Shown here: positions 1 to 8,370 of the stretch, piece after piece
Numbering within the stretch: the first letter of the stretch is position 1
Layout of the letters: every line of letters starts with the position of its first letter
Origin: Lujinxingia vulgaris
GTDB lineage: Bacteria > Myxococcota_A > Bradymonadia > Bradymonadales > Bradymonadaceae
DNA: 64,000 nt
Direction: 5' to 3'
Assembly: GCF_007997005.1 (NCBI RefSeq)
Contig: NZ_VOSL01000048.1
Location: forward strand, 1-64,000
Notes under the pieces: generated by a model
The model's input: the letters and a program-made list of their open reading frames with translations, nothing else
Told to the model about the DNA's origin: nothing
Database searches by the model: none
Made by a program: the position numbers and the translations under genes

Positions 1-1357
1 GCCGCTCCTCGGCGCGCTGGGTGAGGCGTTCGGCCTGCTCCACGCGGCGGCGCACCGCCGCGCTGACGCGGTCGCATGCCCGGGCCTCACGCAGCCGCGC
101 TCGCTCCACCCCCCGCGTCACATCACGCTCAAGCACGGCGCTGGCCACCCGCAGGCGCTGTCGCTCACGCTCCACCCGCCGGGTGGCATGGCGCGCCAGC
201 CGCGCGTAACGATCTTCCATCTCCGACCAGAAGCGCTCCACCTGCTCGATGAGCAGGTCCGCCGCAGCGGTAGGCGTCTTCGTCGAGGTGCTGATCAGAT
301 CGAGCAGGCACACATCACGCTGATGCCCCACCCCGCAGATCACCTTGAGTGGCAGCCGACACACCGCCTCACCGATGGCCTCGGTGTCGAAATAGGCCAG
401 ATCGGAGCGCGAGCCCCCGCCGCGCACGATCGCCACCACGTCGAAGTCGGCCGCCCGCTCTTCAAAATAACGCAACGCACGCAACACCGACGCCTCGGTG
501 TGCACCCCCTGCACGTTGGCGTGGTGCACCGTCAGCGCAAACCCGAAGCCGCTCTGGGCGAGCTGGTGGGCGAAGTCGTTGTAGGCGTCACTCTCGTAAC
601 TGGTAATGAGCCCCACGCGCAGCGGACACACCGGTAGAGGTTGCGCCAGGTTCAGCCCGGCAAGCCCCCGAGCCTCCAGCGCTCGAAAGGCCCGCTCCCG
701 ATTCATCTCCAGCTCGCCGGCGGTGTAGCGCGGGTCGATATCCTGGACGATGACCTGAAAGCGACCGTTCTGCGGGTAGAGATCGATCTTCACCAGCACC
801 CGCACCGCCAACCCGTCGCGCAGCCGCACATCGAGCGCGCTCTGGCGCAAAACCTCTTCCACGCGCCGCCGATCGTCCTCGAAGAGCACCGCCTTGATCC
901 GCGCCACCTCGCTGGCTCCGGCATAGGGTCGCTCCACAAGATCGAAGAAAAAGGTGCGGTAGCCGCTGGCGCGGTTCTTATCAAAGTCCTGCAGCTCGCC
1001 CACCAGCCAGACCGCCTCGGCGAAACGCTCGCGCAGCGCCAGCCGCGCCTGATGGTTGAGCTGCGCAACGGTCAGCGTGCCCTCCGGCACCGTGGGAATC
1101 GCCGGCGCCGGAAGCTCCTGAACCTTCGCCTGGTTGTCGGCGCAGTACGCCCGAAGATCTTCGCTGTGCTTAAAGTGATGCGCTTCCAGCTTGCTGATCA
1201 CAAAAGCCAGATGCTCCAGCGGGACGAGCCAGCTGCGGGTGTGCTTGTCGTACCAGCGATCGGGAAGCGTGCGCACCACCGCCACGAGCTCCCGGTCGTA
1301 AGGAAAGCTGATGCGCAGCCGGCTGTGCTGCTCCTCAATGTCGATCATTCGCGCCAT
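1..1357 (-). CDS. xseA: Exodeoxyribonuclease VII large subunit, 3' end beyond window
   Basis: The gene reads leftwards from an ATG at 1357 and is still open at base 1, giving 452 codons of the N-terminal and middle parts. XseA with XseB degrades single-stranded DNA in the cytoplasm during repair and recombination. Residues from about 95 form the OB-fold part, and the nuclease core is marked by a VRGGGS motif followed by DLAYFD, then GVGHQRD and TPTAAA, all family hallmarks. A basic helical region follows, as in the family. Ahead of the usual start lies an extra stretch of about 60 residues (13-60) with the pattern FPYDRELV, RWYDKHTRSW, VPLE, which resembles the HARP annealing domain of SMARCAL1-type proteins (inference). 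An in-frame stop at 1379-1381, which is also the stop of the upstream lipoprotein gene, limits the N-terminus. The 3' end and xseB lie outside the window. Confidence 0.93.
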   Translation of the reverse strand, partial: MARMIDIEEQHSRLRISFPYDRELVAVVRTLPDRWYDKHTRSWLVPLEHLAFVISKLEAHHFKHSEDLRAYCADNQAKVQELPAPAIPTVPEGTLTVAQLNHQARLALRERFAEAVWLVGELQDFDKNRASGYRTFFFDLVERPYAGASEVARIKAVLFEDDRRRVEEVLRQSALDVRLRDGLAVRVLVKIDLYPQNGRFQVIVQDIDPRYTAGELEMNRERAFRALEARGLAGLNLAQPLPVCPLRVGLITSYESDAYNDFAHQLAQSGFGFALTVHHANVQGVHTEASVLRALRYFEERAADFDVVAIVRGGGSRSDLAYFDTEAIGEAVCRLPLKVICGVGHQRDVCLLDLISTSTKTPTAAADLLIEQVERFWSEMEDRYARLARHATRRVERERQRLRVASAVLERDVTRGVERARLREARACDRVSAAVRRRVEQAERLTQRAEER

Positions 1358-1378
1358 CGGCGCACCCTTGTTGAAGTC

Positions 1379-1618
1379 TCAGCCCGGCTCCACACACACC
1401 CTCCCGGCCTCACCGAGGCAGTCGCCCTCCAGGGCACCGCTCTCCGGCTGACAGGGCACACACTGCGCCGGCGCCTCACACTGGGCGTCATCGGTGCACT
1501 GCGGCAGACACTGGCGCTTGTAACATATCTCGCCATCGCCACAACGCACGTACTCGTCGCACTCGGTGGTCGTGACGCACCCGGCCGCGACCATCATCAC
1601 CAGCGCCAGAAGCACCAT
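1379..1618 (-). CDS. Small Cys-rich lipoprotein
   Basis: A short protein of about 79 residues, beginning MVLLALVMMVAAGC, so a hydrophobic signal ends in a lipobox-like AAGC and the mature protein would start with a lipidated Cys. The rest holds about ten more cysteines in the pattern C-GDGEIC-KRQC-C-DDAQC, a disulfide-rich surface module also seen in two other lipoproteins of this window (near 4100 and near 19300). Function unknown. It sits 21 bases upstream of xseA on the same strand. The frame stays open to an ATG at 1729, but that would overlap the start of the divergent sppA gene, so the short form is preferred. A GTG at 1621 is an alternative start. The chosen start lacks basic residues before the hydrophobic stretch, so it is uncertain. 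Confidence 0.6.
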   Translation of the reverse strand: MVLLALVMMVAAGCVTTTECDEYVRCGDGEICYKRQCLPQCTDDAQCEAPAQCVPCQPESGALEGDCLGEAGRVCVEPG

Positions 1619-1685
1619 CACGCCCGCTCGACACCACCCTGTGGCGAGTCTACTTTGGCCACAGCGGTGTGAACCACTCCCCCTG

Positions 1686-3509
1686 ATGAGTCTGCTGATG
1701 CTGCGTGCGCCTTTTGTCATCGTCTTCAATCTCCTGCGCCTGCTGCGCTACCTGTGGCGCTGGCTCTTTTTTAAGCTGGGCCGACGGCTGGCGCGCCGAC
1801 GCCAGCTCTGGGTACGCCTGAACCTGGGGACGCGTCGGGCCTTCGGGCCGGCTCACGGGCTGGCCGCGCGCTTCCAGCGCCAGGAATCCTACCTGCAACT
1901 TCGCGACGACGTCGACCGTCTCGCCAGCTCTCCTTACGTCAAAGGAGTTGTCCTCGTCTGCGACGACTTCGCCGAGGGGGCCGCACGCACCGCCGATCTT
2001 CGGGAGCTCATCCTTCGTCTTCGACGGGCCGGAAAGCGGGTCATCACGCACACCCACGCGCTCACCGGCAACGACTTTGACCTCGCCAGCGCCACCGACG
2101 AGGTGCTGCTCACCCCGGGGGGCCGCCTCTACCTCTTCGGACGCCGCTTCGAAGAGATCTTCGCCGCGGAGCTTCTAGAGAAGGTCGGTGTCGCCGCACA
2201 GTTCGTGCACATCGGCCCTTTCAAGACGGCGGCCCACCGCATGATTCACAACCACGGCACTCCACCGCAACGGCTGATGATGACGCAACTTCTCGAGACG
2301 CTGGAGCAGGAGCGCCTGGAGCGTCAGGCCACCTCGCTGGCGCTTTCCCCGCAGACCCTGGATGCGGCGGTGTCGCACATGCCTCTGGACGCACGACGCG
2401 CGCAGGCGATGGGTCTTGTCGGACCGGAGCTTCATCGCGCGCAGCTCAAAGACTACCTGGCGATGGGCGCTCGCAACGATGGCTTCATCCCTCATCCCGA
2501 GCTCGCCACACCCGACGGGCCGGACGAACGTCGTGCCGAAACCAATTCGACGCCTGCTGAGCGTCAACCCGTCGACCTGCGCTCCGCCGAAGACTGGCTG
2601 GCCAGCGACCCGGGGCCCTTTCAACCTACGCCGCTATTTCGCCGGCGCGAGCGCATCGCCGTGATGGACCTCTCCGGAATGATCGTGATGTCCTCCACAG
2701 ATATCCCCGGACAGTCCGCCGCCAGCGTGCAACCTTCGGAGGTGCTCCCGACCCTCAACGCGCTGCGCCGCGACCCGCGTGTGCGCGCGGTCATTCTGCA
2801 CATCAATTCGCCGGGCGGCAGCGCCCTGGCCAGCGAGATCCTCTGGGAGGCCATTGAGCGACTGCGACGAGAAAAACCGGTCATCGCCTACTGCTCCGAC
2901 GTCGCCGCCAGCGGTGGGTATTACATGGCGGTGGCCTGCGATCGCATCGTCTGCCAACCCGAGACCCTGACCGGCTCCATCGGCGTCATCGCCGGGAAGT
3001 TGGCGCTACCCGGCGTCTTCGAGAACCTTCATCTTCACGTGGAGCACCGCGAGCGCAACCCGGTCGGCCGCTTTCAGAGCCTGAGCGCGCCGCTCCCGGA
3101 GCGTGCTCTCGCAAACCTGCAACAGGATGCTCGGGCCTTCTACCGGATGTTTCTGCGCCGCGTTGGCCATGCTCGCCAGCTTCCCCGCCGACGCCTGCAC
3201 CGTTACGCACGGGGCCGCGTTTACACCGGCCGCGACGCCCTGATCCGGGGCCTCGTCGACGAGCTCGGCGGCTTCGACCGCGCCTTTGAGCTCGCCTGTG
3301 AACTCGGCGAACTCTCTGCGGAGCGCGCCGATCTGCATTTTACCTCCCATCGCCGCGTGAGCCTGCCGGCGCTGCTTCGACGGCAGGTCCGCGCCGAGCT
3401 CCCCGCCCTCTCCACCCTGGACACGCTGCGCACGGCCACAGCCCTGCTGCGCCAGGAGCAGCTCCTCGCTATCTGCCCGCTGCGACCTGCCAACGCCTCG
3501 CCATCTTGA
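1686..3509 (+). CDS. sppA: Signal peptide peptidase SppA (S49 family, long form)
   Basis: A membrane-bound serine protease of 607 residues that degrades cleaved signal peptides. The N-terminus is hydrophobic (FVIVFNLLRLLRYLWRWLFF), giving one membrane anchor followed by a basic stretch. Two S49 domains are visible: the N-terminal one carries the general-base lysine in GPFKTA (K180), the C-terminal one carries INSPGGS and the nucleophile in VAASGGYYMA (S409), followed by TGSIGV. This Lys-in-N-domain, Ser-in-C-domain layout and the length fit the 67-kDa E. coli type rather than the short Bacillus type. The frame is open 40 codons upstream, but those codons are not protein-like, and ATG 1686 begins right before the hydrophobic anchor. 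It is transcribed divergently from the small lipoprotein gene. Confidence 0.92.
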   Translation: MSLLMLRAPFVIVFNLLRLLRYLWRWLFFKLGRRLARRRQLWVRLNLGTRRAFGPAHGLAARFQRQESYLQLRDDVDRLASSPYVKGVVLVCDDFAEGAARTADLRELILRLRRAGKRVITHTHALTGNDFDLASATDEVLLTPGGRLYLFGRRFEEIFAAELLEKVGVAAQFVHIGPFKTAAHRMIHNHGTPPQRLMMTQLLETLEQERLERQATSLALSPQTLDAAVSHMPLDARRAQAMGLVGPELHRAQLKDYLAMGARNDGFIPHPELATPDGPDERRAETNSTPAERQPVDLRSAEDWLASDPGPFQPTPLFRRRERIAVMDLSGMIVMSSTDIPGQSAASVQPSEVLPTLNALRRDPRVRAVILHINSPGGSALASEILWEAIERLRREKPVIAYCSDVAASGGYYMAVACDRIVCQPETLTGSIGVIAGKLALPGVFENLHLHVEHRERNPVGRFQSLSAPLPERALANLQQDARAFYRMFLRRVGHARQLPRRRLHRYARGRVYTGRDALIRGLVDELGGFDRAFELACELGELSAERADLHFTSHRRVSLPALLRRQVRAELPALSTLDTLRTATALLRQEQLLAICPLRPANASPS

Positions 3510-3661
3510 AACCTCGTCCCGGCTCTGGCATCCCACCCCTCGATGATCCCTCCGCGCGGCGCTCGATCACGCACGTGCCTTGATTAACCTCGCCACCGCG
3601 CACACATTGTCGCCAACTGCCAGCACCTTCGCTGGCACCGACCTGAATCACGGAGTACCCC

Positions 3662-3922
3662 ATGGCCGAAGTCATCATCTACCGCACCCAATACTGCCCC
3701 TACTGCGATATGGCCAAGCGCCTCTTTCGCGAGCTCGACGTGCCTTTTGAAGAGATCGACGTGACCCACGATCCCGACGCGCGCGCCGAGCTCATCCAGC
3801 GCACCGGCGGCAAACGCACCGTCCCTCAGATCTTCATTGATGGCACATCCGTCGGCGGGTTCACCGACGTGCAAGCCCTCCAGCGCACCGGCGAGCTCAC
3901 CCGCATGCTCAAGGGCGAATAG
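3662..3922 (+). CDS. grxC: Glutaredoxin 3 (GrxC-like)
   Basis: An 86-residue single-domain thioredoxin-fold oxidoreductase that uses glutathione to reduce protein disulfides and ribonucleotide reductase. The dithiol active site CPYC is at residues 12-15, the cis-proline motif TVPQIFI follows near residue 53, and the glutathione-binding GG appears in SVGGFTD. The length matches the class exactly. There is no export signal, so it is cytosolic. It stands alone between sppA and the RCC1 lipoprotein gene, with about 130-150 bases of intergenic DNA on each side, and is probably a single-gene unit. Confidence 0.93.
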   Translation: MAEVIIYRTQYCPYCDMAKRLFRELDVPFEEIDVTHDPDARAELIQRTGGKRTVPQIFIDGTSVGGFTDVQALQRTGELTRMLKGE

Positions 3923-4053
3923 CCCACACAAGGTATCGCGCGCCCACCGCCGCTGCCCCCACACTGGGCGTGCCCTGCCCCTGCGCACACTCGAGGCTTC
4001 CCTCGCCAGCGCAGGGGCCCTCTTCATGTATCCAGCTTCGATGAGTCTGTGTG

Positions 4054-5445
4054 ATGTTTCGAGCGCGCTACGCCCCCCTCGCCCTGCTGCCCTTCGTCTC
4101 GCTGAGCGCCGCCTGTCAGACCGACACGGTGGCCTGCCAGCAGGACTCCGATTGTTTCCTCAACGAGCGCTGCTCGGCAGGGTTCTGCGAGGCTCGCCCC
4201 TCCGTGGAGCCCGACACGGGCAACGATGCCGACGTGCCCGACGACCTCGACGCCGAGGACGATACGGCAGACGCGCTCCCTCAGCCGCCCGATCTTACCA
4301 CCCTCTGCCCCCCCTCCCAGCGCCCCGCCGACTCGGGCGACCACACCCCATACGCGGTCGCCCTGGCACCCACCCACGCCTGCGCCGTTGATCTCGACGG
4401 ACGTCTGCTTTGCTGGGGCGAGAACGCGCGCGGCCAGCTGGGCGACGGCACCCTTGACGCGCAGCGGGTCCCGACCCGTGTAGCCCCCGCCTGCCGCTGG
4501 AACCGCATCGACCTTGCCGGAGAGACCACCTGCGCCATCACCATCGATGACCAGCTCTTCTGCTGGGGCGACAACCGCTTCGGCCAGCTGGCGCAGGGAG
4601 ATTTTGAAGATCGCCCCTACCCCACGCAGATCCCCGGCGAGTGGTCCTCCGTCAGCGTGGGGCCGGACCGCGTCTGCGCCCGCGACAACGCCGGCGATGT
4701 CTGGTGCTGGGGGAACAACGGCACGCGTCTCAACCTCCTGGGCGCAGAGAACCTCCAACAGCGCGAGCCCTCCCCCGTCAAGATCATCGACGACTTTTAC
4801 GCCCTCGACCTTGCGATTGGCGAGCATCACACCTGCGCGGTGCGACGCAGCGATCGTCAGCTCTTCTGCTGGGGTGACAACCTCCAGAGCCAGATCGGAC
4901 CGGAGCTCGGCAGCGCGGGCTCGGCGAGCCCCTTCTTCACAATGCGCAACTTCAACTGGCAGCACGTCAGCGCCGCCGGCGACCACACCTGCGCGGTGCT
5001 GCGCGACAATGAAGAAGGCAACCTTTACTGCTGGGGCGATGACGCCGCGCCCTACGGGCTCGTGGCCCCCGACAGCGAAGACGCCCCCCATAACGTCGGC
5101 GCCGAGGGCCACTTTGGTTGGAGCATCCACACGAGCACCACGCACACCTGCAGCATCGACTTCAACATCGATAACCAGACCTACAACGGGCTGGTGTGCT
5201 GGGGGGATAACAGCCAGGGCCAGGTCGCTCCAACCAGCGAGGTCGCCTCGGTGAGCACGCCTCAACGCGTCGACCTCCCCGACACCGACGTCTACTTCGC
5301 CGCTGTCACCGAAGGCGTCACCTGTGCGTTAAGTGGCTTCCCGCAGCAGCTGCGCTGCTGGGGCAGCAACGCCCGGGGCCACCTGGCCACCGGCGACACG
5401 GAAGCCCGGGAAGGGTTTGTGACGATCAGCCTGGCTCCGCGCTAA
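4054..5445 (+). CDS. RCC1-repeat (seven-blade beta-propeller) lipoprotein
   Basis: A secreted lipoprotein of about 463 residues. The signal peptide ends in the lipobox LSAAC, then a Cys-rich module (CQQDSDC, ERC, GFC) and an acidic linker. The body contains seven repeats in which a TCA-type strand is followed by a CWG-N/D-N strand (for example LLCWGENARGQLG, LFCWGDN, LRCWGSN), the signature of RCC1 propeller blades. Seven copies predict a full seven-bladed propeller, and each blade carries one Cys pair that could form a disulfide, fitting an extracytoplasmic protein. The ligand is unknown; RCC1-like surface proteins are common in myxobacteria and relatives. A GTG at 4051 lies one codon upstream, but ATG 4054 is preferred. 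The downstream neighbour is convergent. Confidence 0.88.
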   Translation: MFRARYAPLALLPFVSLSAACQTDTVACQQDSDCFLNERCSAGFCEARPSVEPDTGNDADVPDDLDAEDDTADALPQPPDLTTLCPPSQRPADSGDHTPYAVALAPTHACAVDLDGRLLCWGENARGQLGDGTLDAQRVPTRVAPACRWNRIDLAGETTCAITIDDQLFCWGDNRFGQLAQGDFEDRPYPTQIPGEWSSVSVGPDRVCARDNAGDVWCWGNNGTRLNLLGAENLQQREPSPVKIIDDFYALDLAIGEHHTCAVRRSDRQLFCWGDNLQSQIGPELGSAGSASPFFTMRNFNWQHVSAAGDHTCAVLRDNEEGNLYCWGDDAAPYGLVAPDSEDAPHNVGAEGHFGWSIHTSTTHTCSIDFNIDNQTYNGLVCWGDNSQGQVAPTSEVASVSTPQRVDLPDTDVYFAAVTEGVTCALSGFPQQLRCWGSNARGHLATGDTEAREGFVTISLAPR

Positions 5446-5507
5446 CGTCCCGCATCTCGACCACCGCCTCGCGGGCTCTTTGCGCATATCGAAGAGGACA
5501 CAAATGA

Positions 5508-5540
5508 GGCCGCGCCCTCAATGGGGCGCGGCCCTTTCTA
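5508..5540. terminator. Bidirectional hairpin terminator, copy 1
   Basis: A perfect 10-bp stem (5508-5517 pairs with 5524-5533, both built of GGCCGCGCCC) has a 6-base loop and is followed on the plus strand by CTTTCTATT. It lies between convergent genes and would end transcription of the RCC1 lipoprotein gene, and act as a second stop for the minus-strand gene. Confidence 0.8.
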
Positions 5541-5582
5541 TTCGGTGCTATCCGACTCGCCTTATGCGATGCCCGAAAAAAC

Positions 5583-5621
5583 GAAAAGGCCGCGCCCTCA
5601 ACGGGGCGCGGCCTTTTCTAT
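5583..5621. terminator. Bidirectional hairpin terminator, copy 2
   Basis: The same 10-bp stem recurs (5588-5597 with 5604-5613). It is flanked by AAAA on the left and TTTTCTATT on the right, and on the minus strand the stem is followed by TTTTCGTTTTTT, a good U-tract. It is the primary terminator of the minus-strand AgmX-type gene ending at 5642. Confidence 0.85.
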
Positions 5622-5641
5622 TCGGAGCTACCCGACTCGAC

Positions 5642-7009
5642 TTATTCGATGCCCGAGAAGACGAAGGGGTAGTTAATCACGCAGATACCACCGTCGGGCT
5701 TCTCAAAGCGCAGGCGGTCGATCACGCGGGTGATGCAGCTCTCCACCGAGGAGTTGTTCATCGTGGAGCTGGCGATCGCCGCGTTGGAGACCGAGCCGTC
5801 CAGCTGCACGCGCCAGGTCGCGGTGATGTTACCACTCAGGGTGGGGTTGGTCTGAAGCTCACGCTCGAAGCAGTGGCGAATCGCGGCCTGACGGCTGCTG
5901 ACCACCTGACGGATGTTGCCCGGGTCGCAGAAGTCGCCGACGGCCGGCGCACCGGTCGACATACGCGCCTCAACCTTGCGCTCTTTCTTCTTACCGAGCG
6001 CCGCGCCGGTGCCTTTGCCGCCGCCGGTGTCGACCTTACCCAGGCCGCCAACACGACCGAAGCCTTCGCCACCACCGCCGCTGCCGCTGCCGCGCATGCC
6101 CATGCCGCCCTGGCCACGGCCGATCTGCAGCTCGCCACCTTCGCCGCTCATCGCGACGTTCATCTTGGAATCAAAGCCTTCCGAGTTGCCGAAGAGGTTG
6201 GCCAGCGGGCCGTCGCTGATGATGTTGTTGCTCAGCGCCTCGTGCACACCGATGTTCTTCACATCGATCTCGTCCACCATCGGGCCGTCGACCTTCGGGA
6301 TCTTGGAGTCAGGCATCTCTTCATCCGGGTCACCGAACTCGCCTTCTTCACCGCCAGCCTTCTTGCCGGTGGTGTCTTCGGCGGGCTCTTCCACTTCTTC
6401 TTCCTCTTCGAGCGCGGCGTCGACATCATCGACGGCGAAGCGCGCGAAGCGGTCCATGACCTCGAGTTCGGTGAGCTCAGGCTCAATCGGCTGCATCATC
6501 GCCGTGATCAAGAAGATCAGGTGCGCGATCGCCGCCACGATCAGCGAGACCGAGAGCGGACCGTCAAAGATCTCTTTGGGGCTCGTCCCGACAATCGCCT
6601 CCCCACGCTCAACGAGCTGGAAGAAGATGTTGACGTTGCCCAGGTTGAGCACACCCCAGTCGCCGAAGCTCAAGTCCACTTCGTAAACGGTGGCCTGACC
6701 TTCATCGGTGCTCACAGTTCCCGACTTGGTAGCCTTGCCCTCTTCGATAAGCTCTTCGAGGTCAAACTCCTCATCGTCGATGTGGAGCGCCGCTTCGATC
6801 TTATCGGTGATTCGGATCTTATAACCCGAGTCCAGACGCTCAAATACATCAAGCGAGGCGGGAAGCCCCGGCGCCGGGACCGAGAAGACGTTCTTATCGT
6901 CTTCACCGATGGTGACTTTAGGCGCGCTGTCTTTGGTGAACGTCGACTCTTGATAAATCGTCCCGTTCCAGACTAGCGCGACGCGCAGGTTATGATTCTT
7001 CGGCTTCAC
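5642..7009 (-). CDS. AgmX/PglI C-terminal domain protein (TonB-like envelope protein)
   Basis: A 455-residue protein starting at GTG 7009, preceded by a GGAG ribosome site. The N-terminal 145 residues are a soluble, probably cytoplasmic domain, then one membrane segment (about 152-172, VSLIVAAIAHLIFLITAMM), an acidic linker rich in Glu and Asp, and a Gly-rich low-complexity stretch. The last 95 residues match the AgmX/PglI C-terminal domain of myxobacterial gliding proteins: CDPGNI, RHCFEREL, SGNITATW, DGSV, SCI, FEKPDGG. This layout resembles energy-transducing TonB-like proteins that span the periplasm. The exact role is unknown. Its 3' end is duplicated in the adjacent tandem repeat. It is convergent with the RCC1 gene. 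Confidence 0.82.
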   Translation of the reverse strand: MKPKNHNLRVALVWNGTIYQESTFTKDSAPKVTIGEDDKNVFSVPAPGLPASLDVFERLDSGYKIRITDKIEAALHIDDEEFDLEELIEEGKATKSGTVSTDEGQATVYEVDLSFGDWGVLNLGNVNIFFQLVERGEAIVGTSPKEIFDGPLSVSLIVAAIAHLIFLITAMMQPIEPELTELEVMDRFARFAVDDVDAALEEEEEVEEPAEDTTGKKAGGEEGEFGDPDEEMPDSKIPKVDGPMVDEIDVKNIGVHEALSNNIISDGPLANLFGNSEGFDSKMNVAMSGEGGELQIGRGQGGMGMRGSGSGGGGEGFGRVGGLGKVDTGGGKGTGAALGKKKERKVEARMSTGAPAVGDFCDPGNIRQVVSSRQAAIRHCFERELQTNPTLSGNITATWRVQLDGSVSNAAIASSTMNNSSVESCITRVIDRLRFEKPDGGICVINYPFVFSGIE

Positions 7010-7408
7010 CAGGAGCTCCGTTCACTCGGTTTTATCACCATCTGGCCGCACAGGGTGCGACGACTCTCGCCGACGCGGTCGGCCCGAACTCCGCTTCATT
7101 GTACCCGAAATCGGGGTCAGAAAGCGGACAAGGGAAGATACGTTTTGCGTTTTCCGGCGTCAAGCATGCCTTAAAAAGCGCGCCCATCCACCGGATCACG
7201 GCATAAAACCTACATCATCCGACACCACATCATCAACCACCTTCCCATCTCACGATGCACTGCGTCATCGCTCAACCTGATCACCTTTAGAATTTGCGAA
7301 GCCTCTTTGCGTCTTCTACCGTCCTCACTGGCACCGGGCACTGCCCGCGACGCAAGCAACGAGTTTAGCATGTCGTCCCCACTCCAAACCTCTCCATCTC
7401 GCGCTTCT
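7010..7408. other. Divergent intergenic region without a recognised gene
   Basis: About 400 bases separate the divergent AgmX-type gene and the secreted protein gene. Base composition is visibly less GC-rich than the coding DNA. The plus-strand reading frame from 7307 leads into the next gene but is not convincingly coding before 7409. I found no confident promoter pair, hairpin or small gene. Both flanking genes must be initiated from here. Confidence 0.6.
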
Positions 7409-8359
7409 ATGCCACGACGGTTCAGCATCGTCGTCGCTCTTGCGCTCGTCATCTGGAGCGACCTCGCGCTCGCCCAGCAGCCTGAGCCCCTGGAGCGCGT
7501 CAAACCCGGCGAGCTGCAGAGTTTTGAGGATGTGCGCATCGAACGCATCAGCCCCCACGAGCTCAGTGAGATCACGCCAGGGCTGGGACGCCCCCAGATC
7601 GCGACCGCTGAAGGTGCCGATCTCCCTCGCCCCTTAAACCGCCAGGAGCTTGAGCGCCTGCGTGGTATCGCCAGCAGCCGCACCGCTCTCATCATGGCGC
7701 TCGTCATGCCGCCGCGGCCCTACCGACAGGTGCCGATGGTGTACGTCGGCCACGCGGTCTGGGTGGAGCGTACCGCGGCCCAGCCCGCGGCTCTTATCAG
7801 CACCGCCGACTGGCTCGCCGACGCGCAGAAGATCTTCTTGATCGACGACGCGACGGCCACCGCCATGCGCGAACACGGCATCCCCCTGGCCAGCCAGCCC
7901 TCCCCGGGTGCGAGCCGCCCCTCGGGGGATGGCGTTGAAGATCTCTTAAAGAAGGATGCCGACCTCCTCATCGAACTTCGTGCGGCGCGCCGAGAGCCCA
8001 ACCTTAACCTCGCCCACCTGACCTTCGTCTCGGACACCACCGCCGAGACACATCGTCCGTCGCAAGGTTGGCCGCTGCATGCCACCGACCGCCCCGCCCC
8101 ACCGATGATTTTCGCGTATTCGCCGGAGCGCCCCGACCGCATCGAAGCGGTGCAGATCCACGCGCTGAGCACCCTGGAAGATGCTTTCCAGTTCTACCTG
8201 CCGACCACGTCGACGGCGATCCTCGGCGCGCCCCTCTTTTCCAACAGCGGGCATCTGGTCGCGCTCAACGCCCTTCGCCACCCCGAGCGTGGCGAGGTGG
8301 GCCTGGCGGTCCCTCCCGGCGCACTCCAGCACTTTGTTGAATCGCTCTCTGAGCCCTGA
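7409..8359 (+). CDS. Secreted trypsin-fold-like protein, probably catalytically dead
   Basis: A 316-residue exported protein. MPRRFSIVVALALVIWSDLALA is a clear signal peptide with an ALA cleavage site. The mature part looks like a degraded S1 serine-protease domain: GHAVWVER-LISTADWL occupies the place of the usual GSGF-LTNAHVV strand, and STAILGAPLFSNSGHLVALNA occupies the place of GNSGGPLFD-GLVGI near the C-terminus. In this alignment by eye the catalytic His becomes Asp and the Ser-containing GxSGG becomes ILGAP, so proteolysis is unlikely. It may be a binding or scaffold protein. This assignment is inference from motif spacing only. The frame is open upstream to 7307, but the signal peptide fixes the start at 7409. 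It precedes tilS by 11 bases. Confidence 0.6.
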   Translation: MPRRFSIVVALALVIWSDLALAQQPEPLERVKPGELQSFEDVRIERISPHELSEITPGLGRPQIATAEGADLPRPLNRQELERLRGIASSRTALIMALVMPPRPYRQVPMVYVGHAVWVERTAAQPAALISTADWLADAQKIFLIDDATATAMREHGIPLASQPSPGASRPSGDGVEDLLKKDADLLIELRAARREPNLNLAHLTFVSDTTAETHRPSQGWPLHATDRPAPPMIFAYSPERPDRIEAVQIHALSTLEDAFQFYLPTTSTAILGAPLFSNSGHLVALNALRHPERGEVGLAVPPGALQHFVESLSEP

Positions 8360-8370
8360 GCCTCGCCGCG

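Larger units (their letters stand above)
5508..5667. repeat. 80-bp tandem duplication covering a terminator and the CDS tail
   Basis: Two head-to-tail copies (5508-5587 and 5588-5667) differ at about 10 of 80 positions. Each contains a GC-rich hairpin plus, on the minus strand, the last codons of the AgmX-type gene: the second copy is the real gene end, while the first reads FVFSGIA-stop in the same relative frame. The duplication therefore copied a terminator together with the 3' end of the gene. Confidence 0.9.

Noticed and set aside
3584-4027. Minus-strand frame across the glutaredoxin gene
   Set aside because: It covers the intact grxC gene, and its composition mirrors the plus-strand codons.
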